Position numbers and translations under genes: made by a program
Source: Propionivibrio dicarboxylicus
GTDB lineage: Bacteria > Pseudomonadota > Gammaproteobacteria > Burkholderiales > Rhodocyclaceae
Length of the DNA stretch: 64,000 nt
Assembly: GCA_945902805.1 (NCBI GenBank)
Contig: CAMDMZ010000015.1
Location: 38,155-102,154, forward strand
Direction: 5' to 3'
In this document: positions 8,914-17,699 of the stretch, one piece after another
How the letters are laid out: the number at the start of each line of letters is the position of its first letter
How positions within the stretch are numbered: position 1 is the first letter of the stretch
The notes under the pieces: generated by a model
The model's input: the letters and a program-made list of their open reading frames with translations, nothing else
What the model was told of the DNA's origin: nothing
Database searches by the model: none

Positions 8914-11229
8914 ATGATCCAGAGCACAAATCGCAGTCCCTGGCACACAGTCGCGCTTATCCTTGCGATAGTCGCGATGACCGGATGCACGCAGCTAGCA
9001 GGGCAGATTCCAGCCGCTGAGTCGACCAATCCCGGGCCATCACCTGCCCACGCGATAACTGCCAACGACACAAATGGGCCTATATCTGACAATACCCCGA
9101 CCAAATCTCCGCTGACAGAAAGCACACAGCCCCGAATTTTTAAGGGTACCGGGGTGATGGTCAATTCGTCGCCCAAGAAAGAAGCACTCCAAGGACCAGC
9201 CAATGTTTCATTGAATTTCGAAGGAGCTGATATCCGGGACATCGCCAAGACCATTCTTGCCGAGATTCTTCGGGTCAGTTACATCGTTGATCCAAGGGTA
9301 ACGGGAAGTATCAGTTTTCGGACAACGCAACCGCTGTCTCGGGATGCATTGCTCCCAACTCTTGAAACAGTGTTGCGCATGAACGGCATCGTTATGATCA
9401 AGGAAAACGAGATTTTCAAGATCATGCCCATCGGCGGTGCAAAAGGTTCACTTTCTCCACAGATTGGAGGAACTACTGCAGGATTCACAATGCAAGTCGT
9501 ACCGCTGAAGTATGTCGGCTCCAGAGAAATGGCCAAGATTCTGGAAGGTGTTGCAGCTGACCCCACGCTTGTAAAGTCCGATGAACTCCGCAATCTTGTT
9601 ATCTTGGCAGGAACACAAAATGAAATGCGGCACATGCTCGACACTATCGAAATGTTCGATGTGGATTGGATGAGCGGAATGTCGATCGGTCTGTTTACAT
9701 TACAGAGTGCCGACGTCAAACAGGTCGACCAAGATATCAAACGCGTTTTCGATGAGAAAGGGGGTGCCGTCAATCCTCTGGCCGGAGTAATCAAGCTGAT
9801 CCCGATCGAGCGGCTGAACGCCTTTGTCATCATATCGCCGCAACCAGCTTACCTCGAACAGGCAAAGGTTTGGCTAGAACGCCTGGATAGAACCGGGACC
9901 ACCGGCGGTCACAGACTATTCGTATATCATGTTCGAAACGGCAAGGCTGAGCATCTTGCCGATCTATTGAACCAGTCATTTGGCGGTCAGGCCGCTAGCC
10001 AGTCTCAAGCGAGTGGCCGAAGCTCTCCGACGGTAGCTCCGGGACTCACCGGCACGGAATTGAAAACCAGCTCATCGCCGGGCCTCAACACAAGCCTGAG
10101 CGCACTCTCGCAATCAAGAACGACATCCCCCCAGCCACAGAACGCGGCTGTCGGCGCCTTTGGTATCTCGGGCGACTCAGGAGGTTCAACGGATCTGGTG
10201 CGTGTTGTGGCTGATACACAAAACAACGCCCTACTCATCCTGACGAACTCCACCGGATATGAGAAGATTGAAGCTGCTCTCAAGAAGCTCGACACTGCTC
10301 CTCGACAAGTTTTGATTGAAGTCACAATTGCGGAAGTAACTCTCAAAGACGAGTTGAAGTTTGGGATAGAGTGGCTGTTCACCAATGGGCCTCGGCGCAG
10401 CGGCAAGCTGGACACAGGAACGTCGGGGTTAAATGCCATTGTGCCCGGGTTTTCCTATGTCATCACCAATGCAACTGGCGACCAAGTGAAGTCGGTTCTA
10501 AATATGCTGGCGTCGGACAACAACCTGAATATCCTTTCGTCCCCTCACATAATGGTTGCTGACAACCAGACGGCCAAGATTCAGGTGGGGGACAGCGTGC
10601 CGATAGCGGGGCCTCAGACAGTCACCGGAACAGGGACCGTAATTACCTCTGTTCAATACCTAGAAACCGGGGTCATCCTGTCGGTAACCCCGCGCATAAA
10701 TGCAAGCGGACTTGTCAGCCTGGATATTGCGCAAGAGGTAAGTACGGCTTCGGAAACGACGACCTCAGGACTCAACTCGCCAACGATCAGTAAGCGCTCC
10801 GCTAAGACAATGGTCGCAGTGCAGTCTGGTGAAACCATGGTCCTTGGCGGACTAATGTCCGAAAAGTCCGAAAAGGGAGCAACTGGGTTGCCGTTGCTTT
10901 CCAGCATCCCCCTAGTAGGAGGTTTGTTTGGAACTCAGTCACGAAACTCGACCCGAACCGAGTTGGTCGTCTTGATTACACCGCGTGTCGCGAACTCACC
11001 CAATCAGGCAAAGGCCCTGTCAGACGAGTTGAGGCAAAAAATGGGGCAGGCGAAAGATCTGATTGATTGTGGAACAAGCAATGCCCTTGGTAACTCGACT
11101 CGCGGAGGGCTCTGGTGCATGCATCCGGGACGATTAGAAGATTCCAACGGCAAATTTAACGAATGGGGTTCGGGAGTAAACGCGATCGAAACAAACTCAA
11201 GAGGTCTGCGAACAGAATCGGGCAACTAA
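8914..11229 (+). CDS. gspD: Type II secretin GspD (lipoprotein)
   Basis: GspD makes the outer-membrane channel of the system. I chose the ATG at 8914 because it gives a lipoprotein signal (TVALILAIVAMTGC, lipobox MTGC); the open frame extends upstream over the preceding gene. N0/N1-N3 domains span about residues 85-400 (VSLNFEGADIRDIAKTILAE; VPLKYVGSREMAKILEG), with a long Ser/Gln-rich insertion near 355-410. The secretin core follows (RQVLIEVTIAEVTLKDELKFG; VPIAGPQTVTG; QSGETMVLGGLMSEK; TELVVLITPRV). A tail of about 70 residues past the last strand contains two Cys. At 771 residues it is large. It is the last gene of the operon; 183 bp with no gene follow. Confidence 0.93.
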   Translation: MIQSTNRSPWHTVALILAIVAMTGCTQLAGQIPAAESTNPGPSPAHAITANDTNGPISDNTPTKSPLTESTQPRIFKGTGVMVNSSPKKEALQGPANVSLNFEGADIRDIAKTILAEILRVSYIVDPRVTGSISFRTTQPLSRDALLPTLETVLRMNGIVMIKENEIFKIMPIGGAKGSLSPQIGGTTAGFTMQVVPLKYVGSREMAKILEGVAADPTLVKSDELRNLVILAGTQNEMRHMLDTIEMFDVDWMSGMSIGLFTLQSADVKQVDQDIKRVFDEKGGAVNPLAGVIKLIPIERLNAFVIISPQPAYLEQAKVWLERLDRTGTTGGHRLFVYHVRNGKAEHLADLLNQSFGGQAASQSQASGRSSPTVAPGLTGTELKTSSSPGLNTSLSALSQSRTTSPQPQNAAVGAFGISGDSGGSTDLVRVVADTQNNALLILTNSTGYEKIEAALKKLDTAPRQVLIEVTIAEVTLKDELKFGIEWLFTNGPRRSGKLDTGTSGLNAIVPGFSYVITNATGDQVKSVLNMLASDNNLNILSSPHIMVADNQTAKIQVGDSVPIAGPQTVTGTGTVITSVQYLETGVILSVTPRINASGLVSLDIAQEVSTASETTTSGLNSPTISKRSAKTMVAVQSGETMVLGGLMSEKSEKGATGLPLLSSIPLVGGLFGTQSRNSTRTELVVLITPRVANSPNQAKALSDELRQKMGQAKDLIDCGTSNALGNSTRGGLWCMHPGRLEDSNGKFNEWGSGVNAIETNSRGLRTESGN

Positions 11230-11412
11230 TTTTCGCATGACTTCGTACTTTTTTATATTCGACTCAACAATCCCAAATTCGCGAACGGTTTGTGTCGACG
11301 GGCTTGCAGACCATCCATAGAAGCATACTGAGAAAATACTGACGCCGACTCGAGATTAGGCGTTACTCCAAGTCGGTATCCGAATTCACTGGGCGCCACT
11401 AAGGCTCATTCG

Positions 11413-12444
11413 GTGATTTTTTACGAAATGACATTTTTGCCGTGGACCGCAGCCTTACCGGTGTTGTCAGCATCCGTGACTGCCGTGGTACTTCACCTGT
11501 GGCTAAAGATAGGAAGTGCAATGCCGGTGGACGTTGCAAACGAACGTTCATTGCACACCGGTCGGATTCCACGAATCGGTGGAATTGCAATGACTATCAG
11601 CGTGGCTCTATCGATCGCCCTATCCATCATAGCCTTGCCAAACACCACGTTGCCGGTGGAACCTTTGGCTATTGCCGTGGGGCTTTTCTTCCTTTCGGCA
11701 ATCGATGATTGGTTTTCTTTACCGGTATTGCCTCGGCTCGTTGGTCATTTGGTGGCAACTGGATTGGTGGTCCACTCGTTGCACTTACCAATCATTCTTG
11801 GACTTCCTGCCGTTTTGTGGCTGGTCTGGATGACCAACCTTTACAATTTTATGGATGGCGCAGACGGATTGGCCGGCGGAATGACTGTCATCGGATTCGG
11901 AGCCTATGCGCTGGTCGCTTGGCCAGAGCATCCGGGGATCACCTGGATTTCCTTGTCAGTGGCAGGTGGGTCACTCGGATTTCTGGCCTTCAACTTTCCC
12001 CCGGCGCGCATATTCCTGGGCGATGCCGGATCGATTCCACTCGGATTTCTCGCGGGAGCTATCGGATTAGTCGGCTGGCATGATGGAGTTTGGCCACTCT
12101 GGTTTCCGTTGATAGTGTTTTCTCCTTTTGTTGCCGATGCCACAGTCACTCTGGTGCGCCGTGCTTGGGAACGAAAGCCCATCTGGCAAGCTCATCGTGA
12201 GCACCACTACCAGCAACTAATCCTCTCGAACTGGAGTCATCGCACTCTAGCTCTTGTCGCGTGGGGAGCGATGGTTATGATTGCGGCAAGTGCGCTCCTA
12301 CTGCTAGAACTGTCGGCGCCTCTGCAATGGTTTGGAATTGTTGTTCTCTTCGCCGTGTATGGTCGCCTCTTTCGGTCAATCAACCAGCGTTGGCGGCGCA
12401 CCACAGTAGATCAGCGCACCTTGCACGCCGCCCCACCAAAATGA
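11413..12444 (+). CDS. Undecaprenyl-phosphate sugar-1-phosphate transferase, WecA/WbpL family
   Basis: This is a polytopic membrane enzyme that would load the first sugar phosphate (GlcNAc or a derivative) onto undecaprenyl phosphate to start an O-antigen or surface glycan. Diagnostic motifs are NERSLHTGRIPRIGG near residue 45, NLYNFMDGADGLAGG near 140, FLGDAGSIPLG near 200 and the C-terminal AHREHHYQQL. About ten hydrophobic segments are present. The start may be GTG at 11413 or ATG at 11428; neither has a clear ribosome site. A WbpM-like dehydratase follows, as in many Wzy-type O-antigen loci, but no other glycan genes do. Confidence 0.9.
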   Translation: MIFYEMTFLPWTAALPVLSASVTAVVLHLWLKIGSAMPVDVANERSLHTGRIPRIGGIAMTISVALSIALSIIALPNTTLPVEPLAIAVGLFFLSAIDDWFSLPVLPRLVGHLVATGLVVHSLHLPIILGLPAVLWLVWMTNLYNFMDGADGLAGGMTVIGFGAYALVAWPEHPGITWISLSVAGGSLGFLAFNFPPARIFLGDAGSIPLGFLAGAIGLVGWHDGVWPLWFPLIVFSPFVADATVTLVRRAWERKPIWQAHREHHYQQLILSNWSHRTLALVAWGAMVMIAASALLLLELSAPLQWFGIVVLFAVYGRLFRSINQRWRRTTVDQRTLHAAPPK

Positions 12445-12525
12445 CATTGATGCACCGGGACGGTGCTATAGTCGTCGCCCATATGCCACGTGTGGGCATT
12501 CTGAACCAGGCGCCAATCTTTCTAC

Positions 12526-14418
12526 ATGGAAGCATTTGAATCATCGATCAGTCGCCGATGGCGTTCCATCGCCGTTTTCGGGTCTGACTTGCTCGCCGTC
12601 GCCCTCGCCTGGGTCTTTGCTTACGGCTTGTGGTTTGACTTTGCCCCCCCCGCCGAACACTTGTCGGCCATGTGGTCCACGCTTGGCTTTCTGCTCATTG
12701 CAGAAGCGGTGATATTCCGCCTTTCGGGTCTGTATCTGGGAATCTGGTTCTTTTCCAGCCTTCCTGATCTACGCCGCATCATCAAGGCGGCCGTGTATTC
12801 AGCGGCAATGATTGGCACCCTAACGTTCGCTTTTCCCGCCCCCGGTATTCCGCGTAGCGTCGCCATCCTCTATCCGATTTTGCTTCTCCTGATCATGGGC
12901 TCAGGCCGCGCCGCCTACCGGATGTGGAAGGAGCACATGCTTTACAGCGAGTTGGGAGCGGCCGGAAAGCCGGTTCTGATTCTCGGTGCGGGACGCTCTG
13001 GAGCTCGCCTGGTCCATGAATTGGCACGTTCACACGACTGGCGTGTGGTTGGCTTTCTGGATGACGATGCATCCAAGCAACGTCGCGAGTTGCTGGGGCA
13101 ACGGGTATTTGGTCCCTTGAGCGAGTTGAGCTACTGGTCCAAAGCGCTCAGAGTCAAGCACGTCATTCTGGCCATGCCATCAGTTTCGGAAGAGATTCGG
13201 CAGCGCGTCGGTACCTTGTGTATTCGGGCCGGAGTGGTCGCCTACACCGTACCTTCCACCGAACAGCTCTTATTGAAGCGCGACCGTGGCGATAGTGTGC
13301 GACCAATTGATCTTGAGGATCTGCTCGGCCGCTCACCGGTATTTATCGATACGCCGGAAGTTCGAGAACTGCTGTTCGAGCGCGTGGTCATGGTCACCGG
13401 TGCTGGTGGCTCGATCGGTAGTGAGCTGTGTCGTCAAATCGCCCGTTTGCAACCTGCTCAGCTGGTCTTGTTTGAAAGCAATGAGTTTGCGCTTTACACG
13501 CTGATTGAGGAGTTATCGGAATATTTCCCCGAGGTGGCATTGGTGCCCTTGGCCGGAGATGTCAAAGACGGCACCTGGCTCGCCGAGATCATGCGGCGGC
13601 ACACTCCGTCAGTGGTGTTCCATGCGGCGGCCTACAAACATGTGCCGCTGATGGAGGAGCAAAACGCGTGGCAGGCAGTACGCAACAATGTCTTCGGCAC
13701 CTATGTGGTAGCACTGGCGGCGCAACGGGCAAAAGTGCCCAAGTTCGTTTTGGTCTCCACCGACAAGGCGGTTAATCCGACCAATGTCATGGGTGCCACC
13801 AAGCGCCTCGCGGAGATGATTTGTCAGGCTCTTGAAGGAGGGGGGGGCGCTACACGCTTCGAAATGGTGCGTTTTGGCAATGTTCTGGGCAGCACGGGGA
13901 GCGTCATTCCGAAGTTTCGGGCGCAAATTGCCAAGGGCGGTCCGATTACCGTCACCCATCCGGAGATCACTCGTTACTTCATGTCGATCCCGGAATCATC
14001 CCAACTCGTGCTGGAGGCTGCGGCGATGGGCAAGGGCGGTGAAATTTTCGTGCTCGACATGGGCGAGCCGGTGCGCATCGCCGACCTTGCACGCGACATG
14101 ATTCGACTTTCCGGACATAACGAAGACGAGATCCGCATCGTGTATTCGGGTTTGCGGCCAGGCGAAAAGCTTTACGAGGAACTCCTTTCCGACGATGAAC
14201 ATACGCGTCCAACCCATCATCCGAAACTGCGCGTTGCCAAGGCACGATTGGTGCCTGCAGGATGGTTGGACGATCTGGTTGTCTGGTTGAAATCGCCGAC
14301 GCCGAAGACCGACGCCGAAGTCAGGCGCGATCTACGCCGTTGGGTTCCCGAGTATCAACCCGCTGCCAATGCCCCCCTGCAGACCGTCAAACTCGCTGTC
14401 GAGAACAGCCGTCTGTAG
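12526..14418 (+). CDS. Membrane UDP-sugar 4,6-dehydratase, WbpM/FlaA1/CapD family
   Basis: This 630-residue protein combines four N-terminal transmembrane helices (about 20-130), a CoA-binding-like Rossmann domain (ILGAGRSGARLVHEL near 150) and a C-terminal SDR domain (VTGAGGSIGSELCRQI near 292). The catalytic region has STDKAVNPTNVMGATKR, where Met replaces the usual catalytic Tyr, as is normal for this family. It likely makes the UDP-4-keto-6-deoxy sugar used for QuiNAc, FucNAc or bacillosamine-type glycans. Two homopolymers lie in frame: C8 at 12644-12651 and G8 at 13840-13847. It forms a pair with the WecA-type gene upstream. Confidence 0.92.
   Translation: MEAFESSISRRWRSIAVFGSDLLAVALAWVFAYGLWFDFAPPAEHLSAMWSTLGFLLIAEAVIFRLSGLYLGIWFFSSLPDLRRIIKAAVYSAAMIGTLTFAFPAPGIPRSVAILYPILLLLIMGSGRAAYRMWKEHMLYSELGAAGKPVLILGAGRSGARLVHELARSHDWRVVGFLDDDASKQRRELLGQRVFGPLSELSYWSKALRVKHVILAMPSVSEEIRQRVGTLCIRAGVVAYTVPSTEQLLLKRDRGDSVRPIDLEDLLGRSPVFIDTPEVRELLFERVVMVTGAGGSIGSELCRQIARLQPAQLVLFESNEFALYTLIEELSEYFPEVALVPLAGDVKDGTWLAEIMRRHTPSVVFHAAAYKHVPLMEEQNAWQAVRNNVFGTYVVALAAQRAKVPKFVLVSTDKAVNPTNVMGATKRLAEMICQALEGGGGATRFEMVRFGNVLGSTGSVIPKFRAQIAKGGPITVTHPEITRYFMSIPESSQLVLEAAAMGKGGEIFVLDMGEPVRIADLARDMIRLSGHNEDEIRIVYSGLRPGEKLYEELLSDDEHTRPTHHPKLRVAKARLVPAGWLDDLVVWLKSPTPKTDAEVRRDLRRWVPEYQPAANAPLQTVKLAVENSRL
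12644..12651 (+). repeat. C8 homopolymer near the start of the WbpM-like gene
   Basis: Eight C residues near codon 41 of the dehydratase gene, coding for Pro-Pro in a loop between the first two membrane helices. Slippage would abolish nearly the whole enzyme. Confidence 0.85.
13840..13847 (+). repeat. G8 homopolymer in the WbpM-like gene
   Basis: Eight G residues near codon 439, coding for a Gly run (LEGGGGATRF) in a surface loop of the SDR domain. Slippage would truncate the catalytic domain. Confidence 0.85.
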
Positions 14419-14451
14419 TTCCATCGCGTTGAATCACGCTTGATCCAAACC

Positions 14452-15288
14452 ATGGCCACCTATGCCATCGGTGACATTCAGGGCTGTCACACGGAATTCC
14501 TAAGTTTGCTTGAGTACGTCGGATTTACACCGGCGCGCGACCGCTTATGGTTGGTTGGCGATCTGGTCAATCGAGGGCTGGATTCCCTGGCGGTGTTGCG
14601 CTTTGTGAAAGCCTTGGGCGACCGTGCCGTGACCGTTCTCGGGAATCACGATCTGCACTTGATTATGCAGTCCGAGGGCTATGGCAAGGGCAATCGCGAA
14701 GACACCTTGGCGTCGATATTGGGTGCGCCGGATCGCGACGAGTTGCTGACCTGGTTACGTTCACGGCCCTTGTTTCATGTCGAGGGCGAATGGGCGATGG
14801 TACATGCTGGACTATTGCCGCAATGGAGCATCACTCAGGCGCTGAGCCTGTCGAACGACGTATCAAGTGCCTTGAGCGGGGCCGGCTACAAGAAATTTCT
14901 CGCCCGCATGTGGGGTTCCGAGCCCGTACAGTGGAGCGAGGACTTGACCGGATGGGACCGCTTGCGAGTCATCGTCAATGCCATGACACGGATGCGCTAC
15001 GTAACCGCCGACGGCGTGATGGAGTTACGCGCGCCAGGCAACAAGGCTCCTCCCGAACAGGGACCCGTCGATTGCTTGCCCTGGTTTGACGCACCGGGCA
15101 GAGCGAGCAGCAGCCACCGAATTGTCTGCGGCCATTGGTCAGCGCTCGGTTACCGCGAGACCCCGAACCTGATCGCGCTGGATACCGGCTGTTTATGGGG
15201 TGGTTCGCTGACTGCCTTACGCCTGGACGATCGTCGCGTATTCCGCCTCCCGTGCCCGCAGCAGGTCAAGCCATCGGGCTGGGATTAG
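14452..15288 (+). CDS. apaH: Diadenosine tetraphosphatase ApaH
   Basis: Symmetrical Ap4A hydrolase of the metallophosphoesterase family, splitting Ap4A to two ADP; ApaH enzymes also remove Np4 caps from RNA. Metal-binding motifs GDIQGC at residues 7-12, GDLVNRG near 37 and GNHDLHL near 65 are intact, as is the later VHAGLLP. I take the ATG at 14452 (MATYAIGD) rather than the TTG 12 nt upstream, giving 278 residues. It is convergent with the lipoprotein gene downstream. Confidence 0.95.
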   Translation: MATYAIGDIQGCHTEFLSLLEYVGFTPARDRLWLVGDLVNRGLDSLAVLRFVKALGDRAVTVLGNHDLHLIMQSEGYGKGNREDTLASILGAPDRDELLTWLRSRPLFHVEGEWAMVHAGLLPQWSITQALSLSNDVSSALSGAGYKKFLARMWGSEPVQWSEDLTGWDRLRVIVNAMTRMRYVTADGVMELRAPGNKAPPEQGPVDCLPWFDAPGRASSSHRIVCGHWSALGYRETPNLIALDTGCLWGGSLTALRLDDRRVFRLPCPQQVKPSGWD

Positions 15289-15312
15289 ATCACACAGACG
15301 ACGTGCGTGACG

Positions 15313-15759
15313 TCAATGCGTGACCCGGGTGGCGCCGTTTCCTGACAGGATACGTACCCGATCTCCCGGACGAAACTGTTCGTCGGCCTCTTGCGTAATC
15401 GCCGTGAGCTTCCCGCCCTCCAAGCGAACAGTAATTTCCAGCCCATCCTTCCGGGTGTTTTTGTCTTCAATCGCCTGGCCGGCAATTCCGCCGACCACGG
15501 CACCGAGAACAGAGGCCACTGTCGATCCCCGACCCCCACCTATCGTGCTGCCGGCAATTCCGCCGACCACAGCGCCCGTCACCGTTCCGGTGCCCGAATT
15601 GGTCCCTTCGATCGTGACCAAACGCACGCTTTCGACAACACCGGTACGAACATACATTTCACCGCGCGTTTGGCCACGCGAGTAGCTTGAGCCAGATTGG
15701 CTACCGGCACACCCCGCGATAGCCACAACGGCGGCGATAGCCACCATCAAAACTTTCAT
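15313..15759 (-). CDS. Glycine-zipper outer-membrane lipoprotein, SlyB/Pcp-like
   Basis: MKVLMVAIAAVVAIAGC is a lipoprotein signal with lipobox IAGC. It is followed by a Gly-rich double glycine-zipper segment (GAVVGGIAGSTIGGGRGS, then LGAVVGGIAGQ) and a C-terminal beta domain (LEITVRLEGGKLTAITQ; FRPGDRVRIL). This is the layout of SlyB/PAL-related 17-kDa surface antigen proteins. The ATG at 15759 is preferred because GGAAG lies just before it. It is the last gene of the leftward operon and closely follows the kinase gene. Confidence 0.85.
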   Translation of the reverse strand: MKVLMVAIAAVVAIAGCAGSQSGSSYSRGQTRGEMYVRTGVVESVRLVTIEGTNSGTGTVTGAVVGGIAGSTIGGGRGSTVASVLGAVVGGIAGQAIEDKNTRKDGLEITVRLEGGKLTAITQEADEQFRPGDRVRILSGNGATRVTH

Positions 15760-15773
15760 GCTGCTTCCTTTCG

Positions 15774-16706
15774 TCAAAGCGCGCTACCGAAGGCAGCCCG
15801 ATAGGCTGCGTCGATATCGGTGCGACTGTGTTTGTGGTTCTGCCCTCCGCGCTGGGCAATCTTGAGCGATCCCATCAGCGATGCCAACTGCCCCGTCTTG
15901 GTCCATTCCCAGCCTTGAGTTATGCCATAGAGCAGGCCCGCGCGATAGGCATCACCACACCCGGTCGGATCAACGACCGCTTCCGGCTTAACGCACGGAA
16001 TGTCCAGGCGATGACCGCCGCTGTAAATGTGCGAACCGTTGCCACCCAGTGTGACGATCAAGGCTTTAACCTCCTCGGCGAGTTGACCGAGCGAACGACC
16101 GGTTCGTTCCGTCAATAATTTGGCTTCGTAGTCATTGACCGTGCAGTAGTCGGCAATCTTGAGAAACTGCATCAATTCGTCACCGCCAAACATCGGCAGC
16201 CCCTGGCCGGGATCAAACACAAAAGGAATGCCTGCGTCAGCGAATTCACGAGCATGCTGCAGCATGCCGTCGCGGCCATCGGGCGATACGATGCCGAGCG
16301 TCACGCCCTGGGCATCGGCGATGTGGTTGCTTTGCGAAAAATTCATCGCACCGGGATGGAAGGCCGTGATCTGGTTGTCGTCCAGATCGGTGGTGATGAA
16401 CGCCTGTGCGGTGTAGGCATCGGGAATCTCGCGCACGTGTTGAGTGGGCAGCCCGAGTTTCTTCAAGCGCTGCATATACAGCCCACTGTCTTCGCCCACA
16501 GTGGCCATGATCAGTGGTTCGCCGCCGAGCAGCTTGAGGTTGTAGGCGATATTCCCGGCGCAACCGCCGAACTCGCGGCGCATGTCAGGAACCAGAAACG
16601 CGACGTTGAGAATATGAATCTGCTCAGGCAGGATGTGGTTTTTAAATTGGTCACGAAACACCATGATGGTGTCGTAGGCGATCGAGCCGCAGATGAGTGT
16701 GGTCAT
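15774..16706 (-). CDS. PfkB-family carbohydrate or nucleoside kinase
   Basis: A 310-residue ribokinase-fold protein. Its N-terminal signature is GGCAGNIAYNLKLLGG (PfkB motif 1), and the C-terminal active-site motif is VVDPTGCGDAYRAGLLYG, with the catalytic Asp in DPTGCGDA. The sequence around MRREFGGCAGNIAYNL is nearest to the adenosine kinase-like group common in betaproteobacteria; substrate cannot be told from sequence alone. It sits between the DUF3426 gene (3-bp gap) and the SlyB-like gene. Confidence 0.88.
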   Translation of the reverse strand: MTTLICGSIAYDTIMVFRDQFKNHILPEQIHILNVAFLVPDMRREFGGCAGNIAYNLKLLGGEPLIMATVGEDSGLYMQRLKKLGLPTQHVREIPDAYTAQAFITTDLDDNQITAFHPGAMNFSQSNHIADAQGVTLGIVSPDGRDGMLQHAREFADAGIPFVFDPGQGLPMFGGDELMQFLKIADYCTVNDYEAKLLTERTGRSLGQLAEEVKALIVTLGGNGSHIYSGGHRLDIPCVKPEAVVDPTGCGDAYRAGLLYGITQGWEWTKTGQLASLMGSLKIAQRGGQNHKHSRTDIDAAYRAAFGSAL

Positions 16707-16709
16707 TTT

Positions 16710-17699
16710 TTAGGGGTAGAAAAGATAAAGTCGGTAACCGCTGGCGCCAAGCTCACCGGAGTCGATATGGAGGGTGATCGCGAGTTCGCCTGGAGGAAGA
16801 CCATTGTCGCGCGCTGTGTCCTGCGGCAGGTAGTCCTCGGGCAGCAAAATGCGCCGTGCCAGTGTCGCGTTGGAGGTATCGGTCAGCGTCAGTTCGAGAT
16901 GCGGGTACATCTGCGCGAATGGAGCCCGATTACGTAGCGTGGCAGTTAGCGTCAAGGCGCCCTTGGGTTCAACTTCCGGGTGCAAATCGGAGGCCTCAAT
17001 GGTGATCAACTCGACCTTGCGCGGCAAGTCGACACGGCAACCGGTCAAGCTGCACAGGGATTCAAGTGCGGGCCGGGCTTCGGGTGTCAGCACGGCCAGT
17101 TCGGTACGAAAATGAATGGCCGCCTGAATCGCCAAGGCTAGTAGCGCCAGTACCGCCACAATCGCCCAGGGCCAGCGCCGGGCAGGTACCGCCCCGGCTA
17201 ACGGCTGATGCAGCAGGGGTTCCAATGGCGGGGTGCTGATCGTATTGGGGACGTCAGGCGAAGCGACGACCTCGGGTTCCGGTGACAGTTGTTCCGGTGA
17301 CAGTCGTTCCGTTGGAAACGGGTCCGGCGGCAACTCGGGGTTGGGCACGGCATCAATCTCAGTCGCCGTTGTCGTGATGAATTCGGGTTCATCCGCAAAG
17401 CCCGGCTCCGGGCGAGGATCAACCGGCAGTTCATCGGCAACCGCAGAATCGGTCGAAAAAGTCGGCTCTGGCGAGACGGCGGTGGCGATCTCTACGGCAT
17501 CTGGTTCAGCCTCGACCGTTGGGGCGGGCTGAGATGCAGACGGCGTTAAAGCCCTGATCGGGCCTTCCTCGGCCAGCGCTTCCAGCGCGTTGAAGACCGT
17601 TTGGCAGTTGCCGCAGCGAACTCGCCCCTGGCGTACCCGGATCTGATCCGAGGTGATGCGAAATCCAGTATCGCAGTTGGGGCAACGGGTCAACATCAA
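16710..17699 (-). CDS. Zinc-ribbon and DUF3426 membrane protein
   Basis: The N-terminus is an MJ0042-type zinc ribbon with two CxxC pairs (RCPNCDTGF, then RCGNCQTVF). A Pro/Glu-rich low-complexity region spans about residues 45-165, followed by one transmembrane helix near 177-193 (WAIVAVLALLALAIQAAIHF) and a C-terminal DUF3426 beta domain (VELITIEASDLHPE; LTATLRNRAPFAQMYPHLELTLTD). It is conserved next to prmA in betaproteobacteria; its function is not established. The low-complexity part includes AVSPEPTF, encoded by a copy of the dispersed repeat. Its start overlaps the prmA stop. Confidence 0.85.
   Translation of the reverse strand: MMLTRCPNCDTGFRITSDQIRVRQGRVRCGNCQTVFNALEALAEEGPIRALTPSASQPAPTVEAEPDAVEIATAVSPEPTFSTDSAVADELPVDPRPEPGFADEPEFITTTATEIDAVPNPELPPDPFPTERLSPEQLSPEPEVVASPDVPNTISTPPLEPLLHQPLAGAVPARRWPWAIVAVLALLALAIQAAIHFRTELAVLTPEARPALESLCSLTGCRVDLPRKVELITIEASDLHPEVEPKGALTLTATLRNRAPFAQMYPHLELTLTDTSNATLARRILLPEDYLPQDTARDNGLPPGELAITLHIDSGELGASGYRLYLFYP
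17456..17481 (+). repeat. Dispersed short repeat, copy 2 (plus form, in DUF3426 gene)
   Basis: An A5 run, GTCGGCTCTGGCG and AGACGGCGG. It is antisense to the gene, which reads AVSPEPTF. Confidence 0.75.

Noticed and set aside
15320..15685. Long plus-strand frames opposite the SlyB-like gene
   Set aside because: They mirror the Gly-zipper repeats of the lipoprotein gene on the other strand and look like shadow frames.
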